From NCBI GenBank assembly GCA_943328975.2, contig CALQCC020000012.1, positions 1 through 64,000 on the forward strand: a stretch of DNA of 64,000 bases, in the 5' to 3' direction. Below are positions 26,643 to 35,115 of the stretch, piece after piece. A model generated the notes under the pieces. The model did no database searches, was not told the origin of the DNA, and saw nothing but the letters and a program-made list of their open reading frames with translations. Each line of letters starts with the position of its first letter. Positions within the stretch are counted from its first letter, which is position 1. Made by a program: the position numbers and the translations under genes. The stretch is from Bordetella parapertussis (GTDB lineage: Bacteria; Acidobacteriota; Terriglobia; Bryobacterales; Bryobacteraceae).

Positions 26643-27431
26643 ATGGCTTCCGTGGGAACCGTTCTCCGCAATGAACGGGAAAAGCAAGGACGTGCGATTG
26701 ACGAGATCGCGCAAGAGCTTTGCCTTATGCCCAGCTACTTGCGCGCCATCGAAGCCGACGACCTTACAAATCTTCCGGGAGCATTTTTTTACAAGAGCTT
26801 TGTTCGTCAGTACGCCGCGCTGTTAGGTTTAGATCCCGCCAAGTTCCAAGTCGACATCCAAGTCTTAACGGCAATCGCAGAACCCGAAACAGTTGTCCCC
26901 GCTAAGCCCATTCGCGTTCCCGATCCCATCGCTGAAGCCGCCAACCGTCTGGATCTTTCCAGCCGTAGTTGGGCCGTGCCCGTCGCGGCGTTGTTTGTAG
27001 CGTTACTGGGCGGCGGCGGATTCTATGCATGGTGGAAACAACCAGCGGCCATCGTTGTGGAACCCACAGTTGTGAAGACGGTTGCGTCCGCGTCCACGGA
27101 GCCGACCGTGAACGTGACCACCACTACCGGTGAAGACGGCGTGCGCCGTTTGGAATTGAATCTTTCAGCCAGCGAAGAAACTTGGCTTTCCATCAGCAGC
27201 GGCGGCAAACAAATCTTCGCGGGCGTGTTAGAGCCGGATGAAACGAAGACCGTCTCCGGTCTCGAAATGGCCCGTCTCAAAGTCGGCAACGCCGGCGGCC
27301 TGAACGTACAGTGGAACGGCAAACAAATCGGACCCATCGGCGAAAAAGGCCAAGTGCGCGTTGTCGTGTTCACGCCGGAAGGCTTCAGTATTCTCCCCGG
27401 CAATTCGGAACCGTCTGAAGAAACCATCTAG
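26643..27431 (+). CDS. RodZ-like HTH/DUF4115 membrane protein
   Basis: 262-aa bitopic protein. A Cro/HTH_25-type domain (VGTVLRNEREKQGRAIDEIAQELCLMPSYLRAIE, residues 4-75), a transmembrane helix near residues 108-128 (AVPVAALFVALLGGGGFYAWW) and a periplasmic beta-rich DUF4115 domain (LELNLSASEETWLSISSGGKQIF). RodZ links MreB to the elongasome and sets rod shape. No mreB is nearby. AAGGA lies 12 bases before the ATG. Confidence 0.85.
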   Translation: MASVGTVLRNEREKQGRAIDEIAQELCLMPSYLRAIEADDLTNLPGAFFYKSFVRQYAALLGLDPAKFQVDIQVLTAIAEPETVVPAKPIRVPDPIAEAANRLDLSSRSWAVPVAALFVALLGGGGFYAWWKQPAAIVVEPTVVKTVASASTEPTVNVTTTTGEDGVRRLELNLSASEETWLSISSGGKQIFAGVLEPDETKTVSGLEMARLKVGNAGGLNVQWNGKQIGPIGEKGQVRVVVFTPEGFSILPGNSEPSEETI

Positions 27432-27481
27432 CCAAAAGTTGCTGGCTTGGCGATTGCTGTCGATAATGACAGTAGCAGGCT

Positions 27482-27940
27482 ATGCCCACCTATTCCCCAG
27501 CCGGTTACATCCTCGATCCTCTGACGCCCGCCCAGCGTGACGTTCTCGCCCAGCGCTTGACCGCCGAGGAACGCTACGTTCTGATCGACCACGGCACCGA
27601 GCCGCCGTTCTGCGGTGGATTGCTGGAGAACAAAGAACCGGGCACCTACTGCTGCCGTTTGTGCAGCCTGCCGCTGTTCCGCTCCGAAACGAAATTCGAA
27701 TCCGGCACCGGCTGGCCCAGCTTCTTTTATCCCTACGACCCCTCGCACATGCGCACCATCGTCGACAGCAGTCACGGCATGCGGCGCGTCGAAGTGCGCT
27801 GCGTTCGCTGTGACGGGCACCTGGGGCATGTGTTCCCCGACGGTCCTCCGCCCACACAGATGCGCTACTGCATGAATGCGGCATCGCTGGAATTCTTTGC
27901 GGCTGGCAAGGAACCCAAACCTGACAGAGCTTCGTCGTGA
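27482..27940 (+). CDS. msrB: Peptide methionine-(R)-S-oxide reductase
   Basis: 152-aa MsrB. The zinc site is formed by Cys58/Cys61 (CRLC) and Cys107/Cys110 (CVRC); the catalytic Cys130 is in RYCMNAASLEF; SGTGWPSF and HLGHVFPDGP are also present. It reduces the R epimer of methionine sulfoxide in proteins. No export signal is seen, so it is cytoplasmic. It is translationally coupled to pyruvate kinase (GTGA overlap). Confidence 0.95.
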   Translation: MPTYSPAGYILDPLTPAQRDVLAQRLTAEERYVLIDHGTEPPFCGGLLENKEPGTYCCRLCSLPLFRSETKFESGTGWPSFFYPYDPSHMRTIVDSSHGMRRVEVRCVRCDGHLGHVFPDGPPPTQMRYCMNAASLEFFAAGKEPKPDRASS

Positions 27941-29361
27941 GAAGCACCAAGATCGTGGCGACGCTGGGTCCTGCGACGGACTCTCCTGCAAGCCTGCGCC
28001 GATTGTTTGACGCCGGCGTGAACGTGTTCCGCTTGAATGCCAGCCACGGCGAATGGGACCAGCACAATGCCCGCATCGCGGCCGTTCGCAAAGCGGCCGC
28101 GGAGCTGGGCGCGCATGTCGCCATTCTGCTGGATCTGCAAGGCCCCAAGATCCGCCTCGGCGAATTTGACGGCGGCGGTTGCGAGCTCCACACCGGAGCC
28201 TCCTTCACCATCACTTCGGTGCCGATGCTTGGTCGCGCAGATATAGCGTTCTGCACCTATACGCCTTTGCCGCAAGAAGTCCAAGTGGGCGACCGCGTGT
28301 TGCTCAACGACGGCGCGGTGGAACTTCAGGCCGTCTCGCGCGATGCCACCTCGGTTTGCTTCCGCGTTGTCTCCGGTGGACCCATTGGCAACCACAAGGG
28401 CGTCAACTTGCCGGGTGTGAAACTCAGCACGCCTGCGATGACCACCAAGGACGCGGAAGATCTTGACTTCGGCCTGGATGCCGATGTCGATTTCGTGGCG
28501 CTCTCCTTCGTGCGCGATGCGAACGACGTTTACCAGCTGCGGCGACGCCTCGAAGAGCGCGAATCCCGCGCCATGCTGATCGCCAAGATCGAGAAACCCG
28601 AAGCCTGGCTCAACATCGAAAGCGTGTTGGATGCCAGCGATGGCGTCATGGTGGCGCGCGGCGATCTGGGCGTAGAGATGCCGCTGGAAAAAGTCCCCTT
28701 CATTCAAAAGCGCGTCATCGAACTCGCTCGTCAAAAGGGGAAATTCGTCATCACCGCGACGCAGATGCTCGAATCCATGATCGAGAATAACCGTCCCACA
28801 CGCGCGGAAGTCAGTGACGTCGCCAACGCTATTTGTGATGGCACGGACGCAGTAATGCTCTCGGCCGAAACCTCGGTTGGTTGCGACCCCGGCAACGCAG
28901 TTCAAACCATGGCCACCATCGCGTCCGAAACCGAAGGCTGGCTCCGCCCCAAAGGCTTCCCCGATCCGCTACCGCGCGTGACCCCGTCCAATGCCGAAAT
29001 CGTAGCCGAGTCCGCCTATCACGCCGCTCGCTCCGCCAGTGTTGCCGCGATCGTGGTTTTTACCACCAGTGGAGCCACCGCGCGCCTCATCTCCCGCTTC
29101 CGTCCACCCGTGCCCATCTACGCATTCACGCAGAGTCCCGCTGTCGCGCGCCAACTAGCCGTGTCCTTTGGAATCCACCCGATCATCGCCCCGGTGGTCG
29201 AATCCACCGAACAGATGCTGCACCAAATGGAAGAAGTAATCCTCGAACGCGGCCTGCTACAGCTCGACGAGAATGTTGTGTTCGTGGCGGGACAGCCCAT
29301 CGGTCACATCGCCAGCACGAACCTGATGAAGCTGCACAGGTTGGAACGGCAGCGCCGCTAA
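27937..29361 (+). CDS. pyk: Pyruvate kinase
   Basis: 474-aa glycolytic enzyme converting phosphoenolpyruvate and ADP to pyruvate and ATP. It begins at GTG 27937 (overlap GTGA with msrB): TKIVATLGPATDS, NASHG, LDLQGPKIRLGEF, the active-site KIEKPEAW and the metal/PEP motif VMVARGDLGVEMP, then TATQMLESMIENNRPTRAEVSDVANA. The C-terminal domain is typical of bacterial type II enzymes. Together with the PPi-type phosphofructokinase at 30011 it is a glycolytic gene pair on opposite strands. Confidence 0.97.
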   Translation: MRSTKIVATLGPATDSPASLRRLFDAGVNVFRLNASHGEWDQHNARIAAVRKAAAELGAHVAILLDLQGPKIRLGEFDGGGCELHTGASFTITSVPMLGRADIAFCTYTPLPQEVQVGDRVLLNDGAVELQAVSRDATSVCFRVVSGGPIGNHKGVNLPGVKLSTPAMTTKDAEDLDFGLDADVDFVALSFVRDANDVYQLRRRLEERESRAMLIAKIEKPEAWLNIESVLDASDGVMVARGDLGVEMPLEKVPFIQKRVIELARQKGKFVITATQMLESMIENNRPTRAEVSDVANAICDGTDAVMLSAETSVGCDPGNAVQTMATIASETEGWLRPKGFPDPLPRVTPSNAEIVAESAYHAARSASVAAIVVFTTSGATARLISRFRPPVPIYAFTQSPAVARQLAVSFGIHPIIAPVVESTEQMLHQMEEVILERGLLQLDENVVFVAGQPIGHIASTNLMKLHRLERQRR

Positions 29362-29367
29362 TCCACC

Positions 29368-30006
29368 TTACTTGACCGCGAACCAAGCCAGGAACAACCC
29401 ATCCGGCGGCACGTCTTCCCAATACGAAATGGGACGGCTGGTGACGCTCCGGCAATGCCGTTTCAAGAGCCGATCCAGTTCGCCTCGGCTGAACCAGCGT
29501 TCCCATGCCGGCGTTTCAAGCTGGCCCCACTTTTGAGCGTTTTTGTCGATGATGACGATCTTCCCGCCCAGTTTCACGATGCGCGTCAGCTCCGCCACCG
29601 CGCCTTCGATATCCACGGCATGTTCCAGCGATTCGATGGCGTAGGCTCCGTCGACCGACTCCGTGGCGAGCGGTAAGTGCGTCATGCTGGCGGCGACGCG
29701 CGCAATGTCCGCAGGTACCCGATGCAGCATGGTTTCCGCGATGTCCAGCGCGATTACGGTAGCGCTCGGGCTGCGATCCTTCACCAGGCGGGCAAAGCGT
29801 CCCTTGCCGCTGCCCACGTCCGCGGCGATGCCTCCGTTTAGATCCCCCAGATGGTCCAGCACGCTGCGCACATGCAGAATCCGCGGATCGATGGTGGCCG
29901 GATAGTTCTCTTCATCGGCGGCGGCTTGCGTGAAATACTCGCGCACCGTGGCGAGGTCCGCCTCAGCAGGTGTTTTGCGAGAGAGCAGCCGATCAAGAAA
30001 GCCCAT
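29368..30006 (-). CDS. Class I SAM methyltransferase
   Basis: 212-aa methyltransferase with motif I (GIAADVGSGKGRFARLV), an acidic post-I loop (VIALDIAETML), motif II (ATESVDGAYAIESLEHAVD) and VKLGGKIVIIDKN. It resembles UbiE/Coq5-like small-molecule methyltransferases, substrate unknown. Its start lies 4 nt after the phosphofructokinase stop, so they are likely cotranscribed. It converges on pyk with 6 nt between stops. Confidence 0.82.
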   Translation of the reverse strand: MGFLDRLLSRKTPAEADLATVREYFTQAAADEENYPATIDPRILHVRSVLDHLGDLNGGIAADVGSGKGRFARLVKDRSPSATVIALDIAETMLHRVPADIARVAASMTHLPLATESVDGAYAIESLEHAVDIEGAVAELTRIVKLGGKIVIIDKNAQKWGQLETPAWERWFSRGELDRLLKRHCRSVTSRPISYWEDVPPDGLFLAWFAVK

Positions 30007-30010
30007 AGCC

Positions 30011-31171
30011 CTAGTCAGCCTTGGTCAGAAACACCGGCAGGCCCAGCTTGTCGGAGTAGATAGGACGGTAGCGATCCGTGTTGTACATCGTGGCCACGTC
30101 GATCTTGCGCGGACCCAGCGCCGGATCGGGCATCGGTGCCAGCGTATAGCATCCGCCCACGATGGCGGCCATGAGTCCGCTGCGTCCGGATAAGACGGCA
30201 TCCATGGCGATGTTGCCGAATGTAGCCGCGATCATTTTGTCGACGAAGTCGGGCTCGCCGCTACGCAGGTCGTAGGTGAGATCGCTGATGATGCTCTCCT
30301 CACCAGTGCGACGGCTGATTTCATTGCCCAGCGCCTCGGCGACGCTGGCCTTGCGACGGTGCCCAAAAGCATCGGGCTCGCCGTATTCCATCACTTGGTA
30401 GCCCTGCCAACGGGCGCCTTCCGAGAGAACCGTCAAAACATAGTTACTCGGCGTATTGCGCTTTTCTACCAACAGCAAGTCGATAAATTTCGCCAGGTTC
30501 ACTTCGTGTTCCGGAATGCAGCAGCGAATCGAAGTGGTGTAGGCAGTGTAGAGCGCCGTGTATCCGGCGTCGCGACCGAAGACGCGGAAGATCCCAATGC
30601 GCTCGTGTGAGCCTACTGTGGTCCGTTGACGCTGGATGGCTCCCGTCGCACGCGTGATGGCCGTAGAGAATCCCACGCAGTATTCGGTGTTGCGGACATC
30701 GTTGTCCATGGTCTTGGGGATGGCGACCACCTTCACCCCCAGCTTGTCGAGCCGAGCCGCATACGCCAGCGTGTCATCGCCACCGATGACCACCAAGTGG
30801 TCGATCCCCAGGCGGTCCAGATTCGACAGCACCTGCGAGCTGAGATCCCATGTAGCGCCGCTCTGCGGGAAGTTCGCTGGGGACAAGAAGTCCGGCAGCT
30901 TCTTCATGCGCGACGGATTGGTTCTGCTGGAGTGCAGAATCGTTCCACCGAAGCGGTCGATCGTGCGGGTATTCGCCCGGTCCAGTGGGCGAATATAGTG
31001 TTCTTTGCTTGCGGGGTCGTCCAGATTGACGTGCGTCAACCCTTCCCATCCGCGGCGGATGCCGAAGATTTCGTAGTGATTCTCAGTACCGCGGTAGACA
31101 ACTTCTTTGATGACAGAATTCAGGCCGGGGACGTCTCCGCCGCCCGTCAGAATTCCGATGCGCTTGCCCAT
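30011..31171 (-). CDS. Pyrophosphate-type 6-phosphofructokinase
   Basis: 386-aa PfkA-superfamily enzyme. The phosphodonor loop reads GGDDT (Asp133 in place of the Gly of ATP-dependent enzymes) and the following motif reads PKTMDND with Lys153. These two positions are the accepted markers of pyrophosphate dependence, so it should catalyse reversible PPi-driven phosphorylation of fructose-6-phosphate. The N terminus (IGILTGGGDVPGLNSVIK) is intact. It forms a short operon with the downstream methyltransferase and follows the CpsD-like gene, 39 nt downstream of... on the same strand but separately spaced. Confidence 0.9.
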   Translation of the reverse strand: MGKRIGILTGGGDVPGLNSVIKEVVYRGTENHYEIFGIRRGWEGLTHVNLDDPASKEHYIRPLDRANTRTIDRFGGTILHSSRTNPSRMKKLPDFLSPANFPQSGATWDLSSQVLSNLDRLGIDHLVVIGGDDTLAYAARLDKLGVKVVAIPKTMDNDVRNTEYCVGFSTAITRATGAIQRQRTTVGSHERIGIFRVFGRDAGYTALYTAYTTSIRCCIPEHEVNLAKFIDLLLVEKRNTPSNYVLTVLSEGARWQGYQVMEYGEPDAFGHRRKASVAEALGNEISRRTGEESIISDLTYDLRSGEPDFVDKMIAATFGNIAMDAVLSGRSGLMAAIVGGCYTLAPMPDPALGPRKIDVATMYNTDRYRPIYSDKLGLPVFLTKAD

Positions 31172-31210
31172 GGACTATTGTTGCGCGTTTAGGGTCGGCT
31201 GCGCCGTATC

Positions 31211-32206
31211 CTAATCGTCATCGTCATCATCGTCGGGTTCCACGTGCTTCGACTCGACGGGCCTGGATTCGACCGGTTCGGCCGGGGCGGCCGCCGAAGC
31301 GTCCATACTGGAGGCTTCACTGGTGACCTGGCCCTCGGCGTCTGCTTCGGGAGTGGCGTCTTCCTTCGGCGTGTAGTAGGAGTGATAGTAAGTGTACTTA
31401 CTGTAAAGCTCTCCGCGGCGGGCTCCGTTTACCACGATACCTAGCACGTTGTTGTTGCACAAACTCTGCATGGCGCGCGTAACCGAGTCGATCGTGGTGT
31501 GTCCGATGCGGACCACCAGCAACGTGCCATGCGACATCGTGGAGAGCAGGTTCGCGTCCGCGGCGAACAGCAGAGGAGGGCTGTCCATGATGACCCACTG
31601 GAACAGCGAGGGCAGGCGGTCCAGCATCAACTTCACTTCGCGAAGGTTCAGCAGTTCCAACGGATTGATGACGGCTTCGCCGGCCGGCATGATGTAGAGG
31701 TCCGTGCCCGCCACCTTGCGCATGGCTTCATGCAACGGAACCTTGCCTTGCAGATAATCGGTGATGCCAGGACCACGATCGATCCCGAAGAGCGTATGCA
31801 CGATCGGGCGGCGGAAATCGAAGTCGGCCAGCAAGGTCGTATTCCCGTTGAGGTGGGACTGTGCCAGCGCCAGGTTCGCTGCAGAAAGGGACTTGCCTTC
31901 GGCCGGAGAAGCGCTGGTGACCACCACGTTGTGAATGGGCTGCAGGCTCTTCATGTGATTGAGCCGGGTGCGCAACGTGCGGAACTCCTCCATGGGAGCT
32001 TCGTGCGGACGGTTCGCATCGATCAGCAGAGAGTCCGTGGCGGAACGAAAAGGGATCTCCTTCACCAACTCCAGTAGCCCCGACACATTCGGCCCCGCAT
32101 CTACCAGTGCCGAGCCCAAACGGGATTGGCCGGCAGCGCGTGGCGCGGGCGGTGAAAACTGGCCTGCTTGTTCGGCGCGGCGTAATGCGTCATGAACTCG
32201 GCTCAT
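31211..32206 (-). CDS. CpsD/CapB-type BY-kinase
   Basis: 331-aa cytoplasmic bacterial tyrosine kinase for exopolysaccharide control. Walker A is SASPAEGKSLSAANLA, Walker A' is LLADFDFRRP and Walker B is WVIMDSPPLLF. A tyrosine cluster (YSKYTYYHSYY) about 45 residues before the end is the probable autophosphorylation site. The tail is Ala/Glu/Pro-rich and ends in seven aspartates, which is unusual. It acts with the Wzz-like protein encoded directly upstream in the same operon. Confidence 0.88.
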   Translation of the reverse strand: MSRVHDALRRAEQAGQFSPPAPRAAGQSRLGSALVDAGPNVSGLLELVKEIPFRSATDSLLIDANRPHEAPMEEFRTLRTRLNHMKSLQPIHNVVVTSASPAEGKSLSAANLALAQSHLNGNTTLLADFDFRRPIVHTLFGIDRGPGITDYLQGKVPLHEAMRKVAGTDLYIMPAGEAVINPLELLNLREVKLMLDRLPSLFQWVIMDSPPLLFAADANLLSTMSHGTLLVVRIGHTTIDSVTRAMQSLCNNNVLGIVVNGARRGELYSKYTYYHSYYTPKEDATPEADAEGQVTSEASSMDASAAAPAEPVESRPVESKHVEPDDDDDDD

Positions 32207-32242
32207 GGAAACCTCTCTCTACAGAATTAATCGCTATCCAAC

Positions 32243-33892
32243 CTAGGCTTTGGTCACGTAGTAGTACACTACGGAGCCAGCCATCACTAACGCCGCGCTC
32301 AGACAGGCCACGGTCCAACCGAGCCATGCAATGCGGCGGCGCCGACGGACAACAAAATCATTTTCCAGCAAGGGTACGCTGCCCAAAATGGCCATTTGGG
32401 TATAGGCTCGAACGTCTTTCAAATTCTTGAGCGACGTGTCTTTCATCTCACGCGCGCCGGCCAGAACGATGCCTAATAACAACCCTAGCCCTGCGCCAAC
32501 GGAGATGACCATGGGCCGGTTCGGTTGCGTGGGCTCGGTGGCCAGTGTCGCCGGGTCTAGGATTTCAAGTGTCTCACCCTGCTTGCGGCCTTCCATATCC
32601 ACCATGACGCGTGCTGTGGTCAGGCTCTGGCTCATCTTGAGGTAGTCATCCTTAGCCAAGGCCTGTTCGCGCATCAAGTCGTTGAAAACCTGATCGCCCA
32701 CGGGCATTGTTTGAATCCGAGCGTTCAGCGCCGCCATCTGGTCGTTTGCCTGTTTGGATTGTTTTACATAGGCGTCGATTTCGAGCTCCTTGGATTTGAT
32801 CTGACTCTCCGCCTGTTGAATCGATGCCTGGTAGTTCCTGATTTCCCGTTCGGCCGCGAGATTCACCGTTGGCGTTGGTGCCGCTTCGGCTGGTTTAGCG
32901 CTTTCTTCGGCCACCAGTCGATCCAGTTGCTGTTGGGCGGTTTCGATCAGACCCTTCAATCGGCGAACGTCGGGGTGCGCGTCGGTGTATTGCTTGCGGG
33001 CCGCCGTCATGTTCAACTGCAACTGTTCCAGTTGGTTCTCCGCCGAGGCGATTCTGGGGTTCTTCGGTTTAACGGTTTGAGCGGTCACTGTCTTCGAGTC
33101 GCGTTCGAGCGCTGTAATTTGGTCGCGATAGATTCGGATCTGGGTCTCTAGTTGCATCTTCTCCGACGAAGCGCGGCTGATTGTGTTGGTTAACGACATC
33201 AATCCGCTCTGTACCGCCTGCATCTGCGAAAGATTCTGGTTCAATTGGTCGGGCAATGCCCCTGGGTGGGATATGCGGAATTCCGTGAGTTTCGCGTCCG
33301 CATCGTCCAGCCGCTTTTTTGCCTGTTCGGTTTGACTCTTGAGGAAGTCCTCTTGCTGATACGTTGTGCGATCTCGATTCTTGATATTTTCATCAATGAA
33401 TTTCGAAACCAGGTTGTTCACGACTTTCGTCGCATCGAAGCGGTTCTGATAGGTGAACGAAACCTCAAAGGCCGGCACGCTACGTCCACCCACCATGGCG
33501 GGCGCAGCCGCAATGCGGATGTTGCTCTTCATCAACTCCATCACGTCTTCGCCCGGCATGCTGTTCCGTTCCCGGGGGTAGAGGTTCAGATTGCGCATCA
33601 TGTTGGTGAGTTCGCTGCGGCTCATCACCTGCTGAGACAGTTGGTTGATACGGTCGACAATGTCGATGTTGGCCGCACTCTTGACCAAATCCGAAGAGAT
33701 CTGGGGCGGCTTGATGGAGACGATGGCCTTGGATTGGTAGCTGTCGGGATAAAGGTACACGCCCACTACGCTGGCAACCAAAACGAACAAAAACGGACCG
33801 AAAATCCAGCCTTTGTGCCGGCGCAGCATGTCGATGTAATCTTCAATGTCCAGCGCTCGCCGGGATTGATTAAAACCTTCTGTCGGTTGCAT
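32243..33892 (-). CDS. Wzz/GumC-type polysaccharide chain-length protein
   Basis: 549-aa inner-membrane polysaccharide co-polymerase. An N-terminal Wzz domain with the first span (IFGPFLFVLVASVVGVYLYP, residues 30-50), a long periplasmic coiled-coil region (residues about 170-410), then a Pro-rich DPATLATEPTQPNRP motif before the second span, and an extra C-terminal hydrophobic segment (LGWTVACLSAALVMAGSVVYYYV). It controls chain length and export together with the CpsD-like kinase and the Wza-like channel flanking it. Confidence 0.87.
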   Translation of the reverse strand: MQPTEGFNQSRRALDIEDYIDMLRRHKGWIFGPFLFVLVASVVGVYLYPDSYQSKAIVSIKPPQISSDLVKSAANIDIVDRINQLSQQVMSRSELTNMMRNLNLYPRERNSMPGEDVMELMKSNIRIAAAPAMVGGRSVPAFEVSFTYQNRFDATKVVNNLVSKFIDENIKNRDRTTYQQEDFLKSQTEQAKKRLDDADAKLTEFRISHPGALPDQLNQNLSQMQAVQSGLMSLTNTISRASSEKMQLETQIRIYRDQITALERDSKTVTAQTVKPKNPRIASAENQLEQLQLNMTAARKQYTDAHPDVRRLKGLIETAQQQLDRLVAEESAKPAEAAPTPTVNLAAEREIRNYQASIQQAESQIKSKELEIDAYVKQSKQANDQMAALNARIQTMPVGDQVFNDLMREQALAKDDYLKMSQSLTTARVMVDMEGRKQGETLEILDPATLATEPTQPNRPMVISVGAGLGLLLGIVLAGAREMKDTSLKNLKDVRAYTQMAILGSVPLLENDFVVRRRRRIAWLGWTVACLSAALVMAGSVVYYYVTKA

Positions 33893-33918
33893 GATTCGTG
33901 ACTCCTTGGTCCAGCCCG

Positions 33919-34557
33919 TTAGTCGTGAACTTCGATCAAATCGCCGTTCTCAACCCAAATATTTTTGTCCAGATTCTTGCCGTCGCGATAATCTTTCGCA
34001 TTGAACTTGATGCGCTGCGCCCCACGGTAGATGATGACGTCCTTCAAATTCGCGAACTCGCGAAACCCGCCCGCATCCACGATGGCTTCGTATACCCGAA
34101 TCGGCGTGACCAGCGGGTACCTCGACGGACGGTTGACCCAGCCGCTGACTCGATAGCTCTTGCTGTTCACCTGCTGGATAGATACCGTTACGTCCGGTTC
34201 CGCTACGTAGTCTTTCAACGCTTGTGTAAGCGCGGCCTTCAGGCGAATCGGCGTCAATCCTTCTGCTTGCACATCGCCGATCAAAGGCAGCGAGATCTTG
34301 CCGTCAGGACGGACCGAATGGATGGCCGAAAATTCAGGCTGCTGCCAAACCTGGATTTTGAGAATATCCTCTGCTCCGATTTCATAAGAGCGTGGATCGA
34401 CTGCTTTCGGCGCTGCGTTCGGGTCCGACTGTGACGCGGAAGGGGCCTCGACAGCAGTCGCCGGGGGAACGGCGGTTGCCGGCGCTTGCGCCAGCAGGGA
34501 CATGGTTGCCACCAAGTACCCGATCATCAGTACGCCTAGTCGTTGCGGTTTAAACAT
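33919..34557 (-). CDS. Wza-type polysaccharide export protein
   Basis: 212-aa outer-membrane/periplasmic export protein. A signal peptide (LGVLMIGYLVATMSLLAQA) is followed by the Poly_export domain (YEIGAEDILKIQVWQQPEFSA, VRPDGKISLPLIGDVQAEGLTP) and a SLBB-like segment (VSGWVNRPSRYPLVTP). No lipobox cysteine is visible after the signal. The ATG at 34557 has GAGGAA nearby and is preferred to 34617. It is the first gene of the Wza-Wzz-CpsD operon; no glycosyltransferase or Wzx/Wzy gene is included. Confidence 0.88.
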   Translation of the reverse strand: MFKPQRLGVLMIGYLVATMSLLAQAPATAVPPATAVEAPSASQSDPNAAPKAVDPRSYEIGAEDILKIQVWQQPEFSAIHSVRPDGKISLPLIGDVQAEGLTPIRLKAALTQALKDYVAEPDVTVSIQQVNSKSYRVSGWVNRPSRYPLVTPIRVYEAIVDAGGFREFANLKDVIIYRGAQRIKFNAKDYRDGKNLDKNIWVENGDLIEVHD

Positions 34558-34677
34558 TTCTTCGCTTCCTCGTGGTGGCGGATAATGGCTGCACACGTCC
34601 ACTGTCCTATTGTACAATGTGCTCCAGGAGCTGCCATTCTGGTGTCATATACTAGCCCAGAGAGCGAAAACCTCCAC

Positions 34678-35088
34678 ATGACCTATTACTTAGCGAAATC
34701 TGAACCGGGTACTTATTCCATTGACGACTTGGCGCGGGATAAGAAAACACTCTGGGATGGCGTCATGAACGCCCAGGCTGTCCGGGCCATTCTGGCTATG
34801 CGTCCGGGCGACCGGGTTTTCTTTTATCATTCGGGCGGAGTCTCCAGCATCGTGGGGCTGGCCGAAGTTCTGAGCGCTGGCCGTCCGGACCCGAACAATC
34901 CCAAGTCCGCCATCGCAGACCTGGGCTTTCTCGCCAAGCTCGACCCGCCCACCACGCTGGCCCATGTCAAAACCTCGAAACTGTTCGACGACTGGGCGCT
35001 GGTGCGCCAGAGTCGTTTGTCGACCATGGCAGCCCCGGAATCCTTCGTGTTTTGGATGCGGCGGCGGTATCCAAAGTCGAAAATTTGA
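34678..35088 (+). CDS. EVE domain protein
   Basis: 136-aa protein consisting of a single EVE (PUA-like) domain: YYLAKSEPGTYSIDDLARD, LWDGVMNAQAVRAI, MRPGDRVFFYHSGG. EVE domains bind modified bases in RNA or DNA. A PUA-like small protein of this length occurs alone in many bacteria. The ATG at 34678 begins the conserved sequence; an in-frame ATG at 34543 would overlap the wza-like start region. It is divergent from the Wza-type gene. Confidence 0.88.
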   Translation: MTYYLAKSEPGTYSIDDLARDKKTLWDGVMNAQAVRAILAMRPGDRVFFYHSGGVSSIVGLAEVLSAGRPDPNNPKSAIADLGFLAKLDPPTTLAHVKTSKLFDDWALVRQSRLSTMAAPESFVFWMRRRYPKSKI

Positions 35089-35115
35089 TCGGGCGGGTTA
35101 GACTAGAGGTTCCTC

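Noticed and set aside
27865-28905. 346-aa minus-strand open frame opposite pyruvate kinase
   Set aside because: Antisense shadow of a well-conserved glycolytic enzyme.
31214-31240. Short repeat-like GAC/GAT tract as a possible microsatellite
   Set aside because: It encodes the Asp tail of the BY-kinase and is too short to call a repeat element; noted in the gene entry instead.
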